DNA from: Symbiodinium sp. CCMP2592
Taxonomy: Eukaryota > Sar > Dinophyceae > Suessiales > Symbiodiniaceae
Assembly: GCA_905221615.1 (NCBI GenBank)
Contig: CAJNDT010001280.1
Location: forward strand, 354,910-418,909
Direction: 5' to 3'
DNA: 64,000 nt
Positions 34,801 to 40,297 of this stretch are shown in pieces (within the stretch, counting starts at the first letter, position 1; every line of letters begins with the position of its first letter). Below the pieces are notes generated by a model. The model did not search any database. It was not told the origin of the DNA and saw only the letters and a program-made list of their open reading frames with translations. The position numbers and the translations under genes were made by a program.

Positions 34801-36542
34801 CCCTTGTAGTACTTAAGCGGATTGCCATCCTGCAACTCGGAACCCTTAAGGCTGCAAATCTCGAACACGTTCCCGAAGTGAGCCTTTTCGCCTTTTGCCT
34901 TGGTTTCAGACAAGACGTCGTCGTACTCACGAACCTGTTTCTCAAGCCAACACCCTTTATCAAGAAGTTTCTTCCATTCTTTGTCCATAGCAGCCTGAGC
35001 CTCAGGGTTTCTGGCAACATCATTCTGATTGATAAGCTTGGCAACCACAGCGAAAAGATCCTCGCAAGTTTCCTCTAGCTTATCCAGAAATAAACCGTGC
35101 AACCTCTTCCCATCCTCAGGCGTCCTCGGTCGATGAGGTTCTCGATGTCCAAGGAGAACAGGCATAGCGGGAGCTTCTTTCTCTCGTTCTTCTTTTAATC
35201 TAGCTTCCTCCCGCGCAACCTTCTTCTCCCATCGTTCGATTTCCTCTTTTCGTTGTTGTGCGGAATACATGTGCCAGAATTCAGACGGGACATCAGGAGG
35301 TCTTTTGGAGCCTTTCTTGTTCCTCACAAGTCTAACCCCATCCCAATTGTAACCAGCAGGAACCGGTCTACCATCAGGATATTTCGTGGGATCAAACAGA
35401 TCACCTTTGGAACTAGACGATGGCTCACTGGGCCTAGGCGCGGCCTCACCTTTCGGTGGGCTTTGATCGTCATCGGGTTCGGGTTCGGATAAGCCGATTT
35501 CATCAAGAAGTTCGCCTGCCTCACGAAGTCCCCGTTCCTTTTCTTCATCTGAAGCATGAATGTTCTGATCATCCAACAGTGGAACCTCGTGTGCCTCGCG
35601 ATCCTTGATCCTTCCCGATTGAAGTGGGAACTCAAAACTCCCCTCAATCAACTCAACGCGCTTAGCCCTGATGACCTTGAGGTTTCCGTCCTCAATGGCA
35701 AACTGTGCGTCTTTCACGGGTGCAATCAAATACTCCTTCTTCCAAACAAACCCTGGTTGGATATGGTATCCCAGGAAGATCCCTTCAACCCCAGTTGACG
35801 AAAACTTGGAAGTCTCCGGAACATTCTGTTTAGGGTTATGCCAATACAAGACCTTAGCTCCGAAAGGAACAATCAATCCCGCAAAGGATTCCCCAAAGCG
35901 TGCCTCCCATGGGATTTCACCAGTATCCACTCGTTTTGTGAGATTGAGCGCAACGGAGTGGTGCTGAGCTGCTAAAGGCCAAAACCGTTCTGGAAGACCG
36001 GCTTGCTCCAAGTTCGAGCGCGTACCCTCTAGTACGGTGCGGATTTCCCGTTCGATGACGGCCTTAGTTTCATCCACGTACTCTCTAGAGGTGTTGTGCC
36101 TACATCGGAGTTCCTTCACAGCTGCTCCCAACTCCGGCGCATTGTCAGAGTAAATAACCCCAACTTCGTCTTGCGTACCGAAAAAGTGCAGAAGGTCCTC
36201 ATGCACTTGTTCCGTTGATTTTGTTGCGCTAGGATACACATACCTAAATTGCGAAAATACATCTTTGATAACAAGCGCCACCTTCTCATCCTGAAATCCA
36301 AAGTCCCTCAGATCTCTTGTCACGAGATGATCAATGGTAACATGATCCCCATACTTTTCACTGTGTATGGTCGAAGACCCCCCCCTTTCTTCGAGCTTGG
36401 GGAGATAGCATCTTCGCCTTTTGGCACACTTTGCAGAATGGGTTCTTAGGACGATGGCAGAATTGATGATGGATGCTTTCGGCCTCGGCGCGAAGCCGGG
36501 CTTCTTGCGAGATTTCCCTTCCCTCATCTTCTTCCTTGTCAC
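28683..36542 (-). CDS. Pol segment 2: integrase core, RT, RNase H, TET/JBP-like dioxygenase, SGNH-like and Tpt1-like domains
   Basis: Residues are numbered from a nominal GTG at 36542; true entry is by readthrough from segment 1 near 36,380. The integrase core has D71 (VTIDH), D133 (SDNAPE) and E164 (IERE). RT spans ~500-760, with DARQAY at 631, an ALYGHPDSGG motif and YVDD at 720-723. RNase H has CDADWAG at ~1055, TESE and EDNQ, ending FTKPF at ~1247. A 2OG-Fe(II) dioxygenase-like domain (~1340-1500) has H1408-x-D1410, GFGD/GGxLW-like sequence (SFGDHKGGRLWVE), H1475 and R1484-F-S. An unassigned region covers ~1530-1720. An SGNH-like domain has SDS at S1835, N ~1910 and D2019-x-x-H2022. A Tpt1/KptA-like domain has DNKQR ~2344, QGHS ~2375, YHRT ~2427 and ends near 2515. 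The frame is open for 2,619 residues. Cargo functions are inferred from motifs only. Confidence 0.88.
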   Translation of the reverse strand: MTRKKMREGKSRKKPGFAPRPKASIINSAIVLRTHSAKCAKRRRCYLPKLEERGGSSTIHSEKYGDHVTIDHLVTRDLRDFGFQDEKVALVIKDVFSQFRYVYPSATKSTEQVHEDLLHFFGTQDEVGVIYSDNAPELGAAVKELRCRHNTSREYVDETKAVIEREIRTVLEGTRSNLEQAGLPERFWPLAAQHHSVALNLTKRVDTGEIPWEARFGESFAGLIVPFGAKVLYWHNPKQNVPETSKFSSTGVEGIFLGYHIQPGFVWKKEYLIAPVKDAQFAIEDGNLKVIRAKRVELIEGSFEFPLQSGRIKDREAHEVPLLDDQNIHASDEEKERGLREAGELLDEIGLSEPEPDDDQSPPKGEAAPRPSEPSSSSKGDLFDPTKYPDGRPVPAGYNWDGVRLVRNKKGSKRPPDVPSEFWHMYSAQQRKEEIERWEKKVAREEARLKEEREKEAPAMPVLLGHREPHRPRTPEDGKRLHGLFLDKLEETCEDLFAVVAKLINQNDVARNPEAQAAMDKEWKKLLDKGCWLEKQVREYDDVLSETKAKGEKAHFGNVFEICSLKGSELQDGNPLKYYKGRSVFQGNQVRDENADHAIFAELGSSPASMEAGKFIDVFGSQPGYAKQQADARQAYTQALFKGIATWVRLPKNRRPPEWRNFRDPVCPLRLALYGHPDSGGIWERHCTAQLKSIGWIPVLPDIWQSIFYHPELDLLLVVYVDDFKMAGPKDNLAKGWEGIGKVLDMDPSEPFGRYFGCNHREQNGVMLDRSAHPFAYVFDKKIAAPAAGGNSRPSRTEDYWEVDPDAALAIRHHRYPRKRLYVPSEDDMRQFPTLGTERITEFENGDQIQDDSNQGGPARRNEWWTGKTIFSIMPTTADDFKLAAAARKGRPMRSKSDAKREAKQSRFKSTDTIIKEPVPAMTKPVNVVTYDMKDFLVSCVDKYCELAKVSRDSLKFAATPFHENRVAKPAEGNEPQGRLQPIASRVLMKVLFAARMARWDLLRCTQSLASRVTKWSRDCDVGLHRLICYINSSLDITMQGFIGDKISDCKLWLFCDADWAGEFDSKSTSGCALFLVGPNTYYPLNAFSKKQTSITTSSTESEVVSANHGIRAQGLPSLSLWCYLWGEVTANAAGRKTRPPAESPKVTETIVARIDPELDAIRYGELSHEGRSVADINGLDVHLSEKFQVQFLEDNQATITIIAKGDSEKLRHTDRTQRLSFAWMKQQFEKGHFNMINVDTKEQVADIFTKPFAERGKWEHALRLINHVPDAQNAKPAEKPGRSPTPHEVQGKRAKAAAAIQEVEMVASELSRLKEYGCDALERLCEEIASNHTARKSKRPRIASKKQGYYQVYGTWTHGGMQGVTRSTTRYPAVARYLNEFVKAHSPDSGFTWTSVVISKDNMAKVHADSHNLKGSKNLMVSFGDHKGGRLWVEDQTVSDTKAQFQKDAQGRSIKGDVHDTHSKPFVFDPAKKHCVLPYTGKRFSITAYTSRGFPKLSTTDLETLNKHGFRLGSAAAAPADARLAPRPMDFCRVLLDFGNASETTLSGNDSCRVIPVPNNLETMNPKAMAKIANNLRSLCDEGGSTKPILYFASLPDHEWNKCLKSLMSLCRLTKRLRPHLLLEASDNNEMWCMPAVVKVAHDFGLEKHKNGSLIFASSFRLKRLLLEATQDCGRLRTSKTKVSALHADWQVHTTKDNDGPKVHEGLACAALSSLYCTTKAQLTLRPGPSPVVAAESRRAMATYEEQLAEFWGRQLWAAVISHESIGFQESIDEGELRALFQYMPVQVAAHNCFETDRYPGLNRVAALTQSGMPQLKPDENRGRKRVLILLSDSTTVFVAGKRTRTDLSSDLKAASSGVYLQYREIIYEPLWGKTLSELRERAQILCDQTALRYSGDPELLVDVQIVWMANEIVGRYGIFCSPGVPTWWDHQSPIEACGDWQKICRRVCQNLEALADVQRRSPYVGSIVICTGIRSFVYGLPKQFDECIARFKDEAVRRGLAACDIHPFLGDLALYNDNVHFREDSESRRRMVSGLAHIMQSQIAERYAARAIAKMGEDAFKSLLAENYFDSRGRYAIDNQVLQITLAKMSRSKQVKAEPTEEDPWDDAYWEEKRDESHAELPAPEVPDFLKEMKIQNVISVAPGVFATEKEINSPEWNKAPPKVEAVTPASTAASSSGDIRPMPIDASIYGGGILSGDSGTEHAAKRARLAKAEADKQRLTKLAVQGSRGMRFMNDTYDFAEMTGITLYDYWNECPSQEEAVQYIEVFQKDMTPGLHYPQCDHKTVTFVTGLIRGNFENKGNQFKMQSWDGPWVLAMEVLEVANRCRPGSNIGLGILLDMIATDNKQRLIFRGPMDSAADAIGQPAFPVYVGSTQGHSSNLQLDNASIAKAYLTLQRSEELANAAREGRPLIPIDKAPPRLYHRTTHDAAYAILEDRLLPGFGGSEKAHCYFAPLPLEEQKVRSGLRANAPIEIVFDTREVLEAGCDLFLTESDGILCSEAVPGSTILLINDTQCDVTLWSRAGGTVPPDEAEQGESPANAEAGIDIVLDEPEAEETTQDNFAPPIDEEHGTLPAEETSLYRPFQMLLTYLRDRWLSPMPLQRLTTMKLLVMNKCPP
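28909..28927 (-). repeat. Bulged-A hairpin repeat 17 (after Tpt1-like domain)
   Basis: Sense: GCC, CAGC, loop TAAC, GCTG, bulged A, GGC, then CG. It closes the Tpt1-like domain. Confidence 0.85.
29309..29327 (-). repeat. Bulged-A hairpin repeat 16 (inside Tpt1-like region)
   Basis: Sense: GCC, GCCC, loop GAGA (GNRA), GGGC, bulged A, GGC, then CG. It lies between the QGHS and YHRT motifs, at the junction of the two lobes of the Tpt1-like fold. Confidence 0.85.
29755..29773 (-). repeat. Bulged-A hairpin repeat 15
   Basis: Sense: GCC, CCTC, loop GCAA (GNRA), GAGG, bulged A, GGC, then CG. It lies upstream of the Tpt1-like domain. Confidence 0.8.
29893..29911 (-). repeat. Bulged-A hairpin repeat 14 (degenerate)
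   Basis: Sense: GCC, TCGC, loop AAAG, GCTG, bulged A, GGC, then CG. The inner stem has one G-U pair and one mismatch, so this may be a decayed copy or chance. Confidence 0.4.
30040..30059 (-). repeat. Bulged-A hairpin repeat 13 (SGNH-Tpt1 linker)
   Basis: Sense: GCC, CCAC, loop CTAAG, GTGG, bulged A, GGC, then CG. It lies in the disordered linker after the SGNH-like domain. Confidence 0.8.
31361..31379 (-). repeat. Bulged-A hairpin repeat 12 (before SGNH-like domain)
   Basis: Sense: GCC, CAGC, loop TAAC, GCTG, bulged A, GGC, then CG. Same arms and loop as copy 17 but translated in a different frame (AQLTLRPG versus SPANAEAG), so the nucleotide rather than the peptide is conserved. Confidence 0.85.
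31959..31977 (-). repeat. Bulged-A hairpin repeat 11 (after dioxygenase domain)
   Basis: Sense: GCC, CGGC, loop TCGC, GCCG, bulged A, GGC, then CG. It lies at the C-terminal edge of the dioxygenase-like domain. Confidence 0.85.
32697..32715 (-). repeat. Bulged-A hairpin repeat 10 (RNase H-dioxygenase linker)
   Basis: Sense: GCC, GGCT, loop GAAA, AGCC, bulged A, GGC, then CG. It lies between the end of RNase H and the dioxygenase-like domain. Confidence 0.85.
33125..33143 (-). repeat. Bulged-A hairpin repeat 9 (inside RNase H region)
   Basis: Sense: GCC, GGTC, loop GAAA, GACC, bulged A, GGC, then CG. It lies in a long insertion between the TESE and EDNQ motifs of RNase H, so it interrupts a domain rather than flanking one. 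Confidence 0.85.
33869..33887 (-). repeat. Bulged-A hairpin repeat 8 (RT-RNase H linker)
   Basis: Sense: GCC, GCCC, loop GAAA, GGGC, bulged A, GGC, then CG. Translated AARKGRP in the RT-RNase H linker. Confidence 0.85.
34163..34181 (-). repeat. Bulged-A hairpin repeat 7 (after RT palm)
   Basis: Sense: GCC, GGAG, loop GAAA, CTCC, bulged A, GGC, then CG. It is translated as an Ala/Gly/Pro-rich insert about 65 residues after YVDD. Confidence 0.85.
35443..35461 (-). repeat. Bulged-A hairpin repeat 6 (integrase-RT linker)
   Basis: Sense: GCC, CACC, loop GAAA, GGTG, bulged A, GGC, then CG. It lies in a Pro/Ser-rich linker between integrase and RT. A second AGGCC-containing stretch directly adjoins it. 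Confidence 0.85.
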
Positions 36543-36966
36543 TATCGGGCTCGATTAAGGGGTCGTCCTCGGGTCTTTTGAAAGCAGTAATCGACAGAAT
36601 TGGCGATCCATCAATCTTTTGATTTTTAACCCTTAGACTTCTGATGTCAACAGAATCCTCAATCTTGCTCCAAGCAGAGTCCTTGTAGATCCAAGTGGTC
36701 CTTCGCGCGAACCTTGGATGACGAGGTGCAGGTACTCGCAAAGCCTTTGGCCGATGACCAATAATGATCTTTGATGCGGCAATTTCACTGCCAGTGATCC
36801 AACCTGGCTTGGCTAAATCTTTAGGCTTGATTGCAATTGGCGGTGCAGCATTGATGGCTTCTTCTATCTCGGAGTCGCTGTGGACGACTCTTTCATCCCC
36901 GGCCGGTCCTCTCGGACGGCTTTCTACTGGAAACCCGAAGACTCGTCCTCCGCAGGTGCCGCCAGT
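36358..36966 (-). CDS. Pol segment 1: N-terminal region with HHCC zinc-binding domain of integrase
   Basis: This frame is open from 36966, overlaps the end of gag in the -1 register, and stops at 36358. It would be translated by frameshift rather than from its own start. The product runs through an acidic linker and a region with W-I-T-G-S-E. It then reaches H-H-Q-F-C-H-R-P followed by C-K-V-C-Q-K-A-K (about 36400-36470), matching the GAG-pre-integrase HHCC zinc-binding domain of copia elements. The frame then runs out after an eight-G run (plus 36378-36385). The integrase core continues in another register immediately afterwards, so one G appears to have been gained here. Confidence 0.8.
   Translation of the reverse strand, partial: TGGTCGGRVFGFPVESRPRGPAGDERVVHSDSEIEEAINAAPPIAIKPKDLAKPGWITGSEIAASKIIIGHRPKALRVPAPRHPRFARRTTWIYKDSAWSKIEDSVDIRSLRVKNQKIDGSPILSITAFKRPEDDPLIEPDSDKEEDEGREISQEARLRAEAESIHHQFCHRPKNPFCKVCQKAKMLSPQARRKGGVFDHTQ
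36482..36501 (-). repeat. Bulged-A hairpin repeat 5 (before HHCC domain)
   Basis: Sense: GCC, CGGC, loop TTCGC, GCCG, bulged A, GGC, then CG. It sits just before the HHCC integrase domain. Confidence 0.85.
36902..36920 (-). repeat. Hairpin repeat 4, candidate frameshift stimulator
   Basis: Sense: GCC, GTCC, loop GAGA (GNRA), GGAC, bulged C instead of A, GGC, then CG. It begins nine bases after the GGGTTTC heptamer and directly follows the gag stop. Confidence 0.85.
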
Positions 36967-39900
36967 TCAACCTTGACTGTACCGGCGTTAAACACCTGAG
37001 TTCCAGCAGATTTCTGGGAATCATCAGCGCTTGCTGGGCTCGCTACCGAGTCATCATTTGAGATCACTGGGACTCTACCCTTCATCTTACACTTGATGAC
37101 TTTACCATCGGGAGCTATAAAGTATGGAACCTTGCCCGCAGGCCAATGGAAATCATATCCATCGTCCATGCATCTTCTCCCAACAGAACAAACCGGTGGC
37201 GTGCTTTCCAGTAGATAGCACTCAATGTTTTGCTTCAGTTCAGGCATCGGGATGTTGGTTGACTTGATTCCCTGAACTGGACCATTAGCTGTAATCAAGT
37301 TGACCGGCCTACTAGCGTTTTCGATGGGAGCCTCTGGGTAGTAGATAGAGTGATCGTGCCTACTGATCAGATCTTCTTCACTGCCAGTATCGGCGAGGAA
37401 TTCTAATCCCGCATTAAAGCTAGAGCATGCTGTTCTTTCCACGCTAGAACACAGCTCGCACTTCAACACTGCAACTGGGATCTCACCCTCTTCGCAGTCA
37501 TCTGTGCACTCGTACTCACAGTGGCTTTCAATCCCATTGAGCATACAGGACATGATCCTGGCAAGCTCGTTCGCTGTTCTTATGGCCGTGCTTAGGTCCT
37601 GAACTGGAGGCTTTGGGCAGCTTTCAGCATCCAAGTAACAAACTTCGAAAGTTCGCGGTTTGGTCCTATGCTTCTTACCCTTACCATCCAATGGAATCTC
37701 CCGAATGCTTGGCTTCTCCTTGAACCTTAATTTCTTGAACGTTCCTGAAGCATCACCCTTAACGCCTTGCCCATTGGGCACAGCTGCCAGCGCATACGAA
37801 ATGCAACAAGCTGCCGTGCGTCCGCCAGACTTTTCCTTGCTCTTGGACCTGCCCCTTTGTTTCTTTTCCTTCTTTGCTTTAGGATCCGGGGTCGGACTCC
37901 TAGGCTTTTCATCGTTCTTCGCAGGGGCGGCCTGCTCGGTAGGAGCGGCGTCAGTTGGATTGGGCTTATCTTGATGCAGGAACCTACAGTCTTTGCCTTT
38001 GTTGCACTTGCCTTTCTTCCAAAAGGTGCAAATCGCGTTAATCTTCTTCTGAGGTGTTCGATGAGGACTTGGGGATCTTGACTTTGGTTTGTGGAGAAAC
38101 TTACACTTGTCGCCTCTTGTGCATTTTCCTTTCTGGAAGTCGTAACAAATCTGTTGCGTTTTGGGACTCTGAGATCTAGGCGGTGTTCGTTGGCTCGATC
38201 CTTTGCTGCTCGTTCTGGATTTTGAGCTACTTCGGGACATGCTTCTTCCACGGCCTCCTCGTGAAGAGGGGCGACGTTCAGATCCGTACGCTGGGGCTCC
38301 GTATCTATCGCCATGCGACTTAGCGATGCGGTCACGATTCTTGCGCATACGCTCTCTAGTCAGATGCTCCCTAATGGCATTGACGAGGAATTCATACGTG
38401 TGTATGGGGTTTCCTTCCTTTGCCCTGTCGTACAACTGAAGATCGTACTTGATGTGGTGGGATTTCCGAATTTCCCTCAGCAAAATGTCCCTCAAGGTAA
38501 CTTCATCCGGAACATGACTCATTCCAGCAATCACCGACTCGAAGTTGTAAAGGAAGGTAGCCAAATCGTCCCCAACCAACTTCACTTTTAGAAGGTCTTC
38601 TACGCTATAGAGGCTTCCGACTTCCTCATTAGTCTTAAAGTGTTGATGAAACATCCACAACACTTGTCTTCCCCTGACGGCGCGTCCTCCTGTGGCCTCT
38701 GTTTCTTTGAAGTTTAGGACTTGCCTTGAAATCTGTCCTCTAGCGACTCTGGTAAGTGCAGCCAACAACTTCGTGTCCAATGTTAAGAATTTCCCAGTGT
38801 CGTGTAAGGACTTGAGGGTAGCCTCTTTATCGTATACTTCCTGTACCCAGCGAAATGCCTCATCCGGGCGATCGCTCGCAGCCCGCACAATCTCGCGGAC
38901 CGAGATCCGCCATGATCGGTAGGTCTCTGGATTAGGGTAATCGGGAAGCTTGATGCTTTCGGCTTCTTTCACCTTTGGTTTGCCCTCTTCATCTTCGGTC
39001 TTAGGGGTAAGCAAGCGAGCTGCCCTAATCAATGCCTCAGCTCCGAAATCAACAGTTGGAACCCCTTCTGGATCAACAGTCGCCGGCTTACCCGCTTGGG
39101 CAGCTTTAGGAGACTTTTCCTTTTGTGGCTCTCTGTTCTCAAACCCAGGTGGTACAGAAGTTCCTTGCGGAGGTTCCTGAGCTTGCGGCGTTCTTCCGAA
39201 GATGTCCTTCATATTCTCGGGAATCTCAAATGGATTTGAGAACGGGACAGCGGGATTAGGTCCTGGCTTCGGCGTGGCATATTGTTTGCCCGCTTCGTCC
39301 GCATTGGCTTCCATTCTTAGGGCTCGTTCTGCAGCAGCCAGTTCATCCTGCAGTCTGTCGTTTTGTGCACTCATTTCAGCGATTTCAGTAATGAAACGCC
39401 GTTCCATACTCGCTTCGGTTTCTTCAAGAACTTGTTTGAATCGCATTCCAAGAAAATCAAGATGTTGTGCTTTGTTGCGTTCGCTCTCAGCAATCAGAGT
39501 AGTTCTGAGCTTAGCGATTTCCGTCTGATGTCGTTGTTGGAAAATTGATTCCAGAATGTTCATTTCATTTCTGCATGTTGCAACTTCGTTCAACAAAAAC
39601 TTTTCCCTTTGGGATGCGTTGAACTCAAATTCCGCAAACTGTGCTTCGCATTCTGCCATCTTCACCTCATGAAGGCGCCCGGCCTGTTCAGCCATGCCAG
39701 CCATTCTCACAAGGTTATCATGCGATTGTTGGTTCAGAATGCTTGCGTGTCTTCTTTCAGCATCTGCCTCCGTTCGCTCTATTGCCGTTCTTTGTTGTTC
39801 AGCTGTCTCACCCTGGTTCACAACATTGTACAAGGTATACTGTACGTTTGAGATGTCGACCGTTGGATTTGAGACAAATGGAGATAGGGTAGGACCCACT

Positions 39901-40076
39901 GGACCGAAGATCCTATCAAGTGCTTGGGATCCTGAGCTCGGTGCCATAGGGCCCGCGCCAGCTGCTGTAAGTTGTTCATCAAGCAGTCGATCTCTTGTTT
40001 CGTCGTCCATCTCGTCTGATGATACTTCGGTTGTTTCTCCCTTCTCAGTAGTGAGCAGAGAGGGCGAAGTGCTCAT
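36924..40076 (-). CDS. Gag-protease polyprotein (coiled coil, two CCCH fingers, aspartic protease)
   Basis: This is a 1,050-residue frame from the first ATG after the primer-binding site (40076; begins MSTSPSLL). The frame is open upstream into the LTR from a TTG at 40211, but an ATG is the better start. Residues ~85-250 are heptad-like and charged, a likely coiled coil for Gag assembly. After an Arg/Ser-rich stretch come two zinc fingers of spacing C-x7-C-x5-C-x3-H at ~644 and ~682 (plus 37975-38150), replacing the CCHC knuckle usual in Gag; they probably bind RNA. DTGSEEDLI at ~896 (37380-37392) is the D-T-G of a retropepsin-like protease. The frame stops at 36924 at a likely -1 frameshift site leading into pol. 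Hairpin repeats at 38253 and 37930 flank the fingers. It should form the virus-like particle and process the polyprotein. Confidence 0.9.
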   Translation of the reverse strand: MSTSPSLLTTEKGETTEVSSDEMDDETRDRLLDEQLTAAGAGPMAPSSGSQALDRIFGPVGPTLSPFVSNPTVDISNVQYTLYNVVNQGETAEQQRTAIERTEADAERRHASILNQQSHDNLVRMAGMAEQAGRLHEVKMAECEAQFAEFEFNASQREKFLLNEVATCRNEMNILESIFQQRHQTEIAKLRTTLIAESERNKAQHLDFLGMRFKQVLEETEASMERRFITEIAEMSAQNDRLQDELAAAERALRMEANADEAGKQYATPKPGPNPAVPFSNPFEIPENMKDIFGRTPQAQEPPQGTSVPPGFENREPQKEKSPKAAQAGKPATVDPEGVPTVDFGAEALIRAARLLTPKTEDEEGKPKVKEAESIKLPDYPNPETYRSWRISVREIVRAASDRPDEAFRWVQEVYDKEATLKSLHDTGKFLTLDTKLLAALTRVARGQISRQVLNFKETEATGGRAVRGRQVLWMFHQHFKTNEEVGSLYSVEDLLKVKLVGDDLATFLYNFESVIAGMSHVPDEVTLRDILLREIRKSHHIKYDLQLYDRAKEGNPIHTYEFLVNAIREHLTRERMRKNRDRIAKSHGDRYGAPAYGSERRPSSRGGRGRSMSRSSSKSRTSSKGSSQRTPPRSQSPKTQQICYDFQKGKCTRGDKCKFLHKPKSRSPSPHRTPQKKINAICTFWKKGKCNKGKDCRFLHQDKPNPTDAAPTEQAAPAKNDEKPRSPTPDPKAKKEKKQRGRSKSKEKSGGRTAACCISYALAAVPNGQGVKGDASGTFKKLRFKEKPSIREIPLDGKGKKHRTKPRTFEVCYLDAESCPKPPVQDLSTAIRTANELARIMSCMLNGIESHCEYECTDDCEEGEIPVAVLKCELCSSVERTACSSFNAGLEFLADTGSEEDLISRHDHSIYYPEAPIENASRPVNLITANGPVQGIKSTNIPMPELKQNIECYLLESTPPVCSVGRRCMDDGYDFHWPAGKVPYFIAPDGKVIKCKMKGRVPVISNDDSVASPASADDSQKSAGTQVFNAGTVKVELAAPAEDESSGFQ
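36930..36936 (-). promoter_or_regulatory. Putative -1 ribosomal frameshift slippery site GGGTTTC (gag to pol)
   Basis: In the gag frame the codons read TCG GGT TTC CAG TAG, so G-GGT-TTC is an X-XXY-YYZ heptamer in the correct phase just before the stop. After nine bases (CAGTAGAAA) comes the 7-bp hairpin at 36902-36920. The pol frame is -1 to gag, opens at 36966 and overlaps gag by about 43 bases. Heptamer, spacer, structure and frame all match the canonical -1 design. Function is inferred. Confidence 0.75.
37930..37949 (-). repeat. Bulged-A hairpin repeat 3 (after CCCH fingers)
   Basis: Sense: GCC, GCTC, loop CTACC, GAGC, bulged A, GGC, then CG. It lies in the Ala/Pro-rich linker just after the second CCCH finger, so copies 2 and 3 bracket the finger module. 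Confidence 0.8.
38253..38272 (-). repeat. Bulged-A hairpin repeat 2 (before CCCH fingers)
   Basis: Sense: GCC, CCTC, loop TTCAC, GAGG, bulged A, GGC, then CG. It lies in the Arg/Ser-rich stretch upstream of the two CCCH fingers. Confidence 0.8.
39086..39104 (-). repeat. Bulged-A hairpin repeat 1 (gag linker)
   Basis: Sense: outer stem GCT/AGC, inner GCCC/GGGT (one G-U pair), loop AAGC, bulged A, then CG. This is the only copy whose outer stem differs, and the change is compensated on both arms. Confidence 0.7.
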
Positions 40077-40130
40077 GTACCAATGCGAATACCAGTGTAA
40101 GAATACCACGGAGACAAAGTCAGCGAATAC

Positions 40131-40141
40131 GGCTGATAACC
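40131..40141 (-). other. Primer-binding-like site (GGTTATCAGCC)
   Basis: The sense sequence GGTTATCAGCC directly abuts the 5' LTR, where minus-strand priming should occur. It resembles the TGGTATCAGAGC site that many plant copia elements use to bind initiator tRNA-Met, with differences. The primer tRNA is therefore an inference. Confidence 0.6.
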
Positions 40142-40292
40142 TATAGAATACACCAAAACCGTTAAGCCATGAGCGAGCTAAGACTCTTTTACTCAGAGGG
40201 CTTGGGCACAATAGTCAGCGGTATATAGTACACAACATGATGACTGTACACGACCATACAAACTCCTACGCAAGCTGCGATGCAAAACTACA
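40142..40292 (-). repeat. 5' LTR of the copia element
   Basis: In the element's sense (minus) direction it begins TGTAG and ends TCTATA, so the 5' end is canonical TG but the 3' end is not the usual CA. It is identical to the 26926-27076 copy. A TATA-like ACTATATACC lies mid-LTR; dinoflagellate promoters often lack TATA boxes, so its role is uncertain. The gag frame is open back into this LTR from a TTG at 40211, but the first ATG is inside the element at 40076. Confidence 0.92.
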
Positions 40293-40297
40293 GGTTT
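40293..40297. repeat. Target-site duplication, right copy (GGTTT)
   Basis: The plus-strand GGTTT directly after the LTR matches the GGTTT at 26921-26925 before the other LTR. Five bp is the usual duplication for copia integrases. The target is a TTTAGGG-type repeat, so part of the match could be chance. Confidence 0.75.

Larger units (their letters stand above)
26926..40292 (-). mobile_element. Complete Ty1/copia-type LTR retrotransposon with large C-terminal cargo
   Basis: Seen: 151-bp direct repeats bound the unit (26926-27076 and 40142-40292), identical at every position by eye. Each copy abuts GGTTT on its outer side, a 5-bp target duplication. Just inside the 5' LTR is a primer-binding-like site, and just inside the 3' LTR a G-rich polypurine tract. 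Gag-protease and a pol in the order integrase, RT, RNase H (copia order) read on the minus strand, followed by more than 1,200 residues of non-canonical domains. At 13.4 kb it is far longer than the usual 5-6 kb copia element. Identical LTRs imply recent insertion (known logic for LTR elements). Pol is broken by two further single-base frame changes, near 36,380 and 28,810, which could be mutations or sequence errors. The insertion lies inside a TTTAGGG-like array. Confidence 0.93.
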
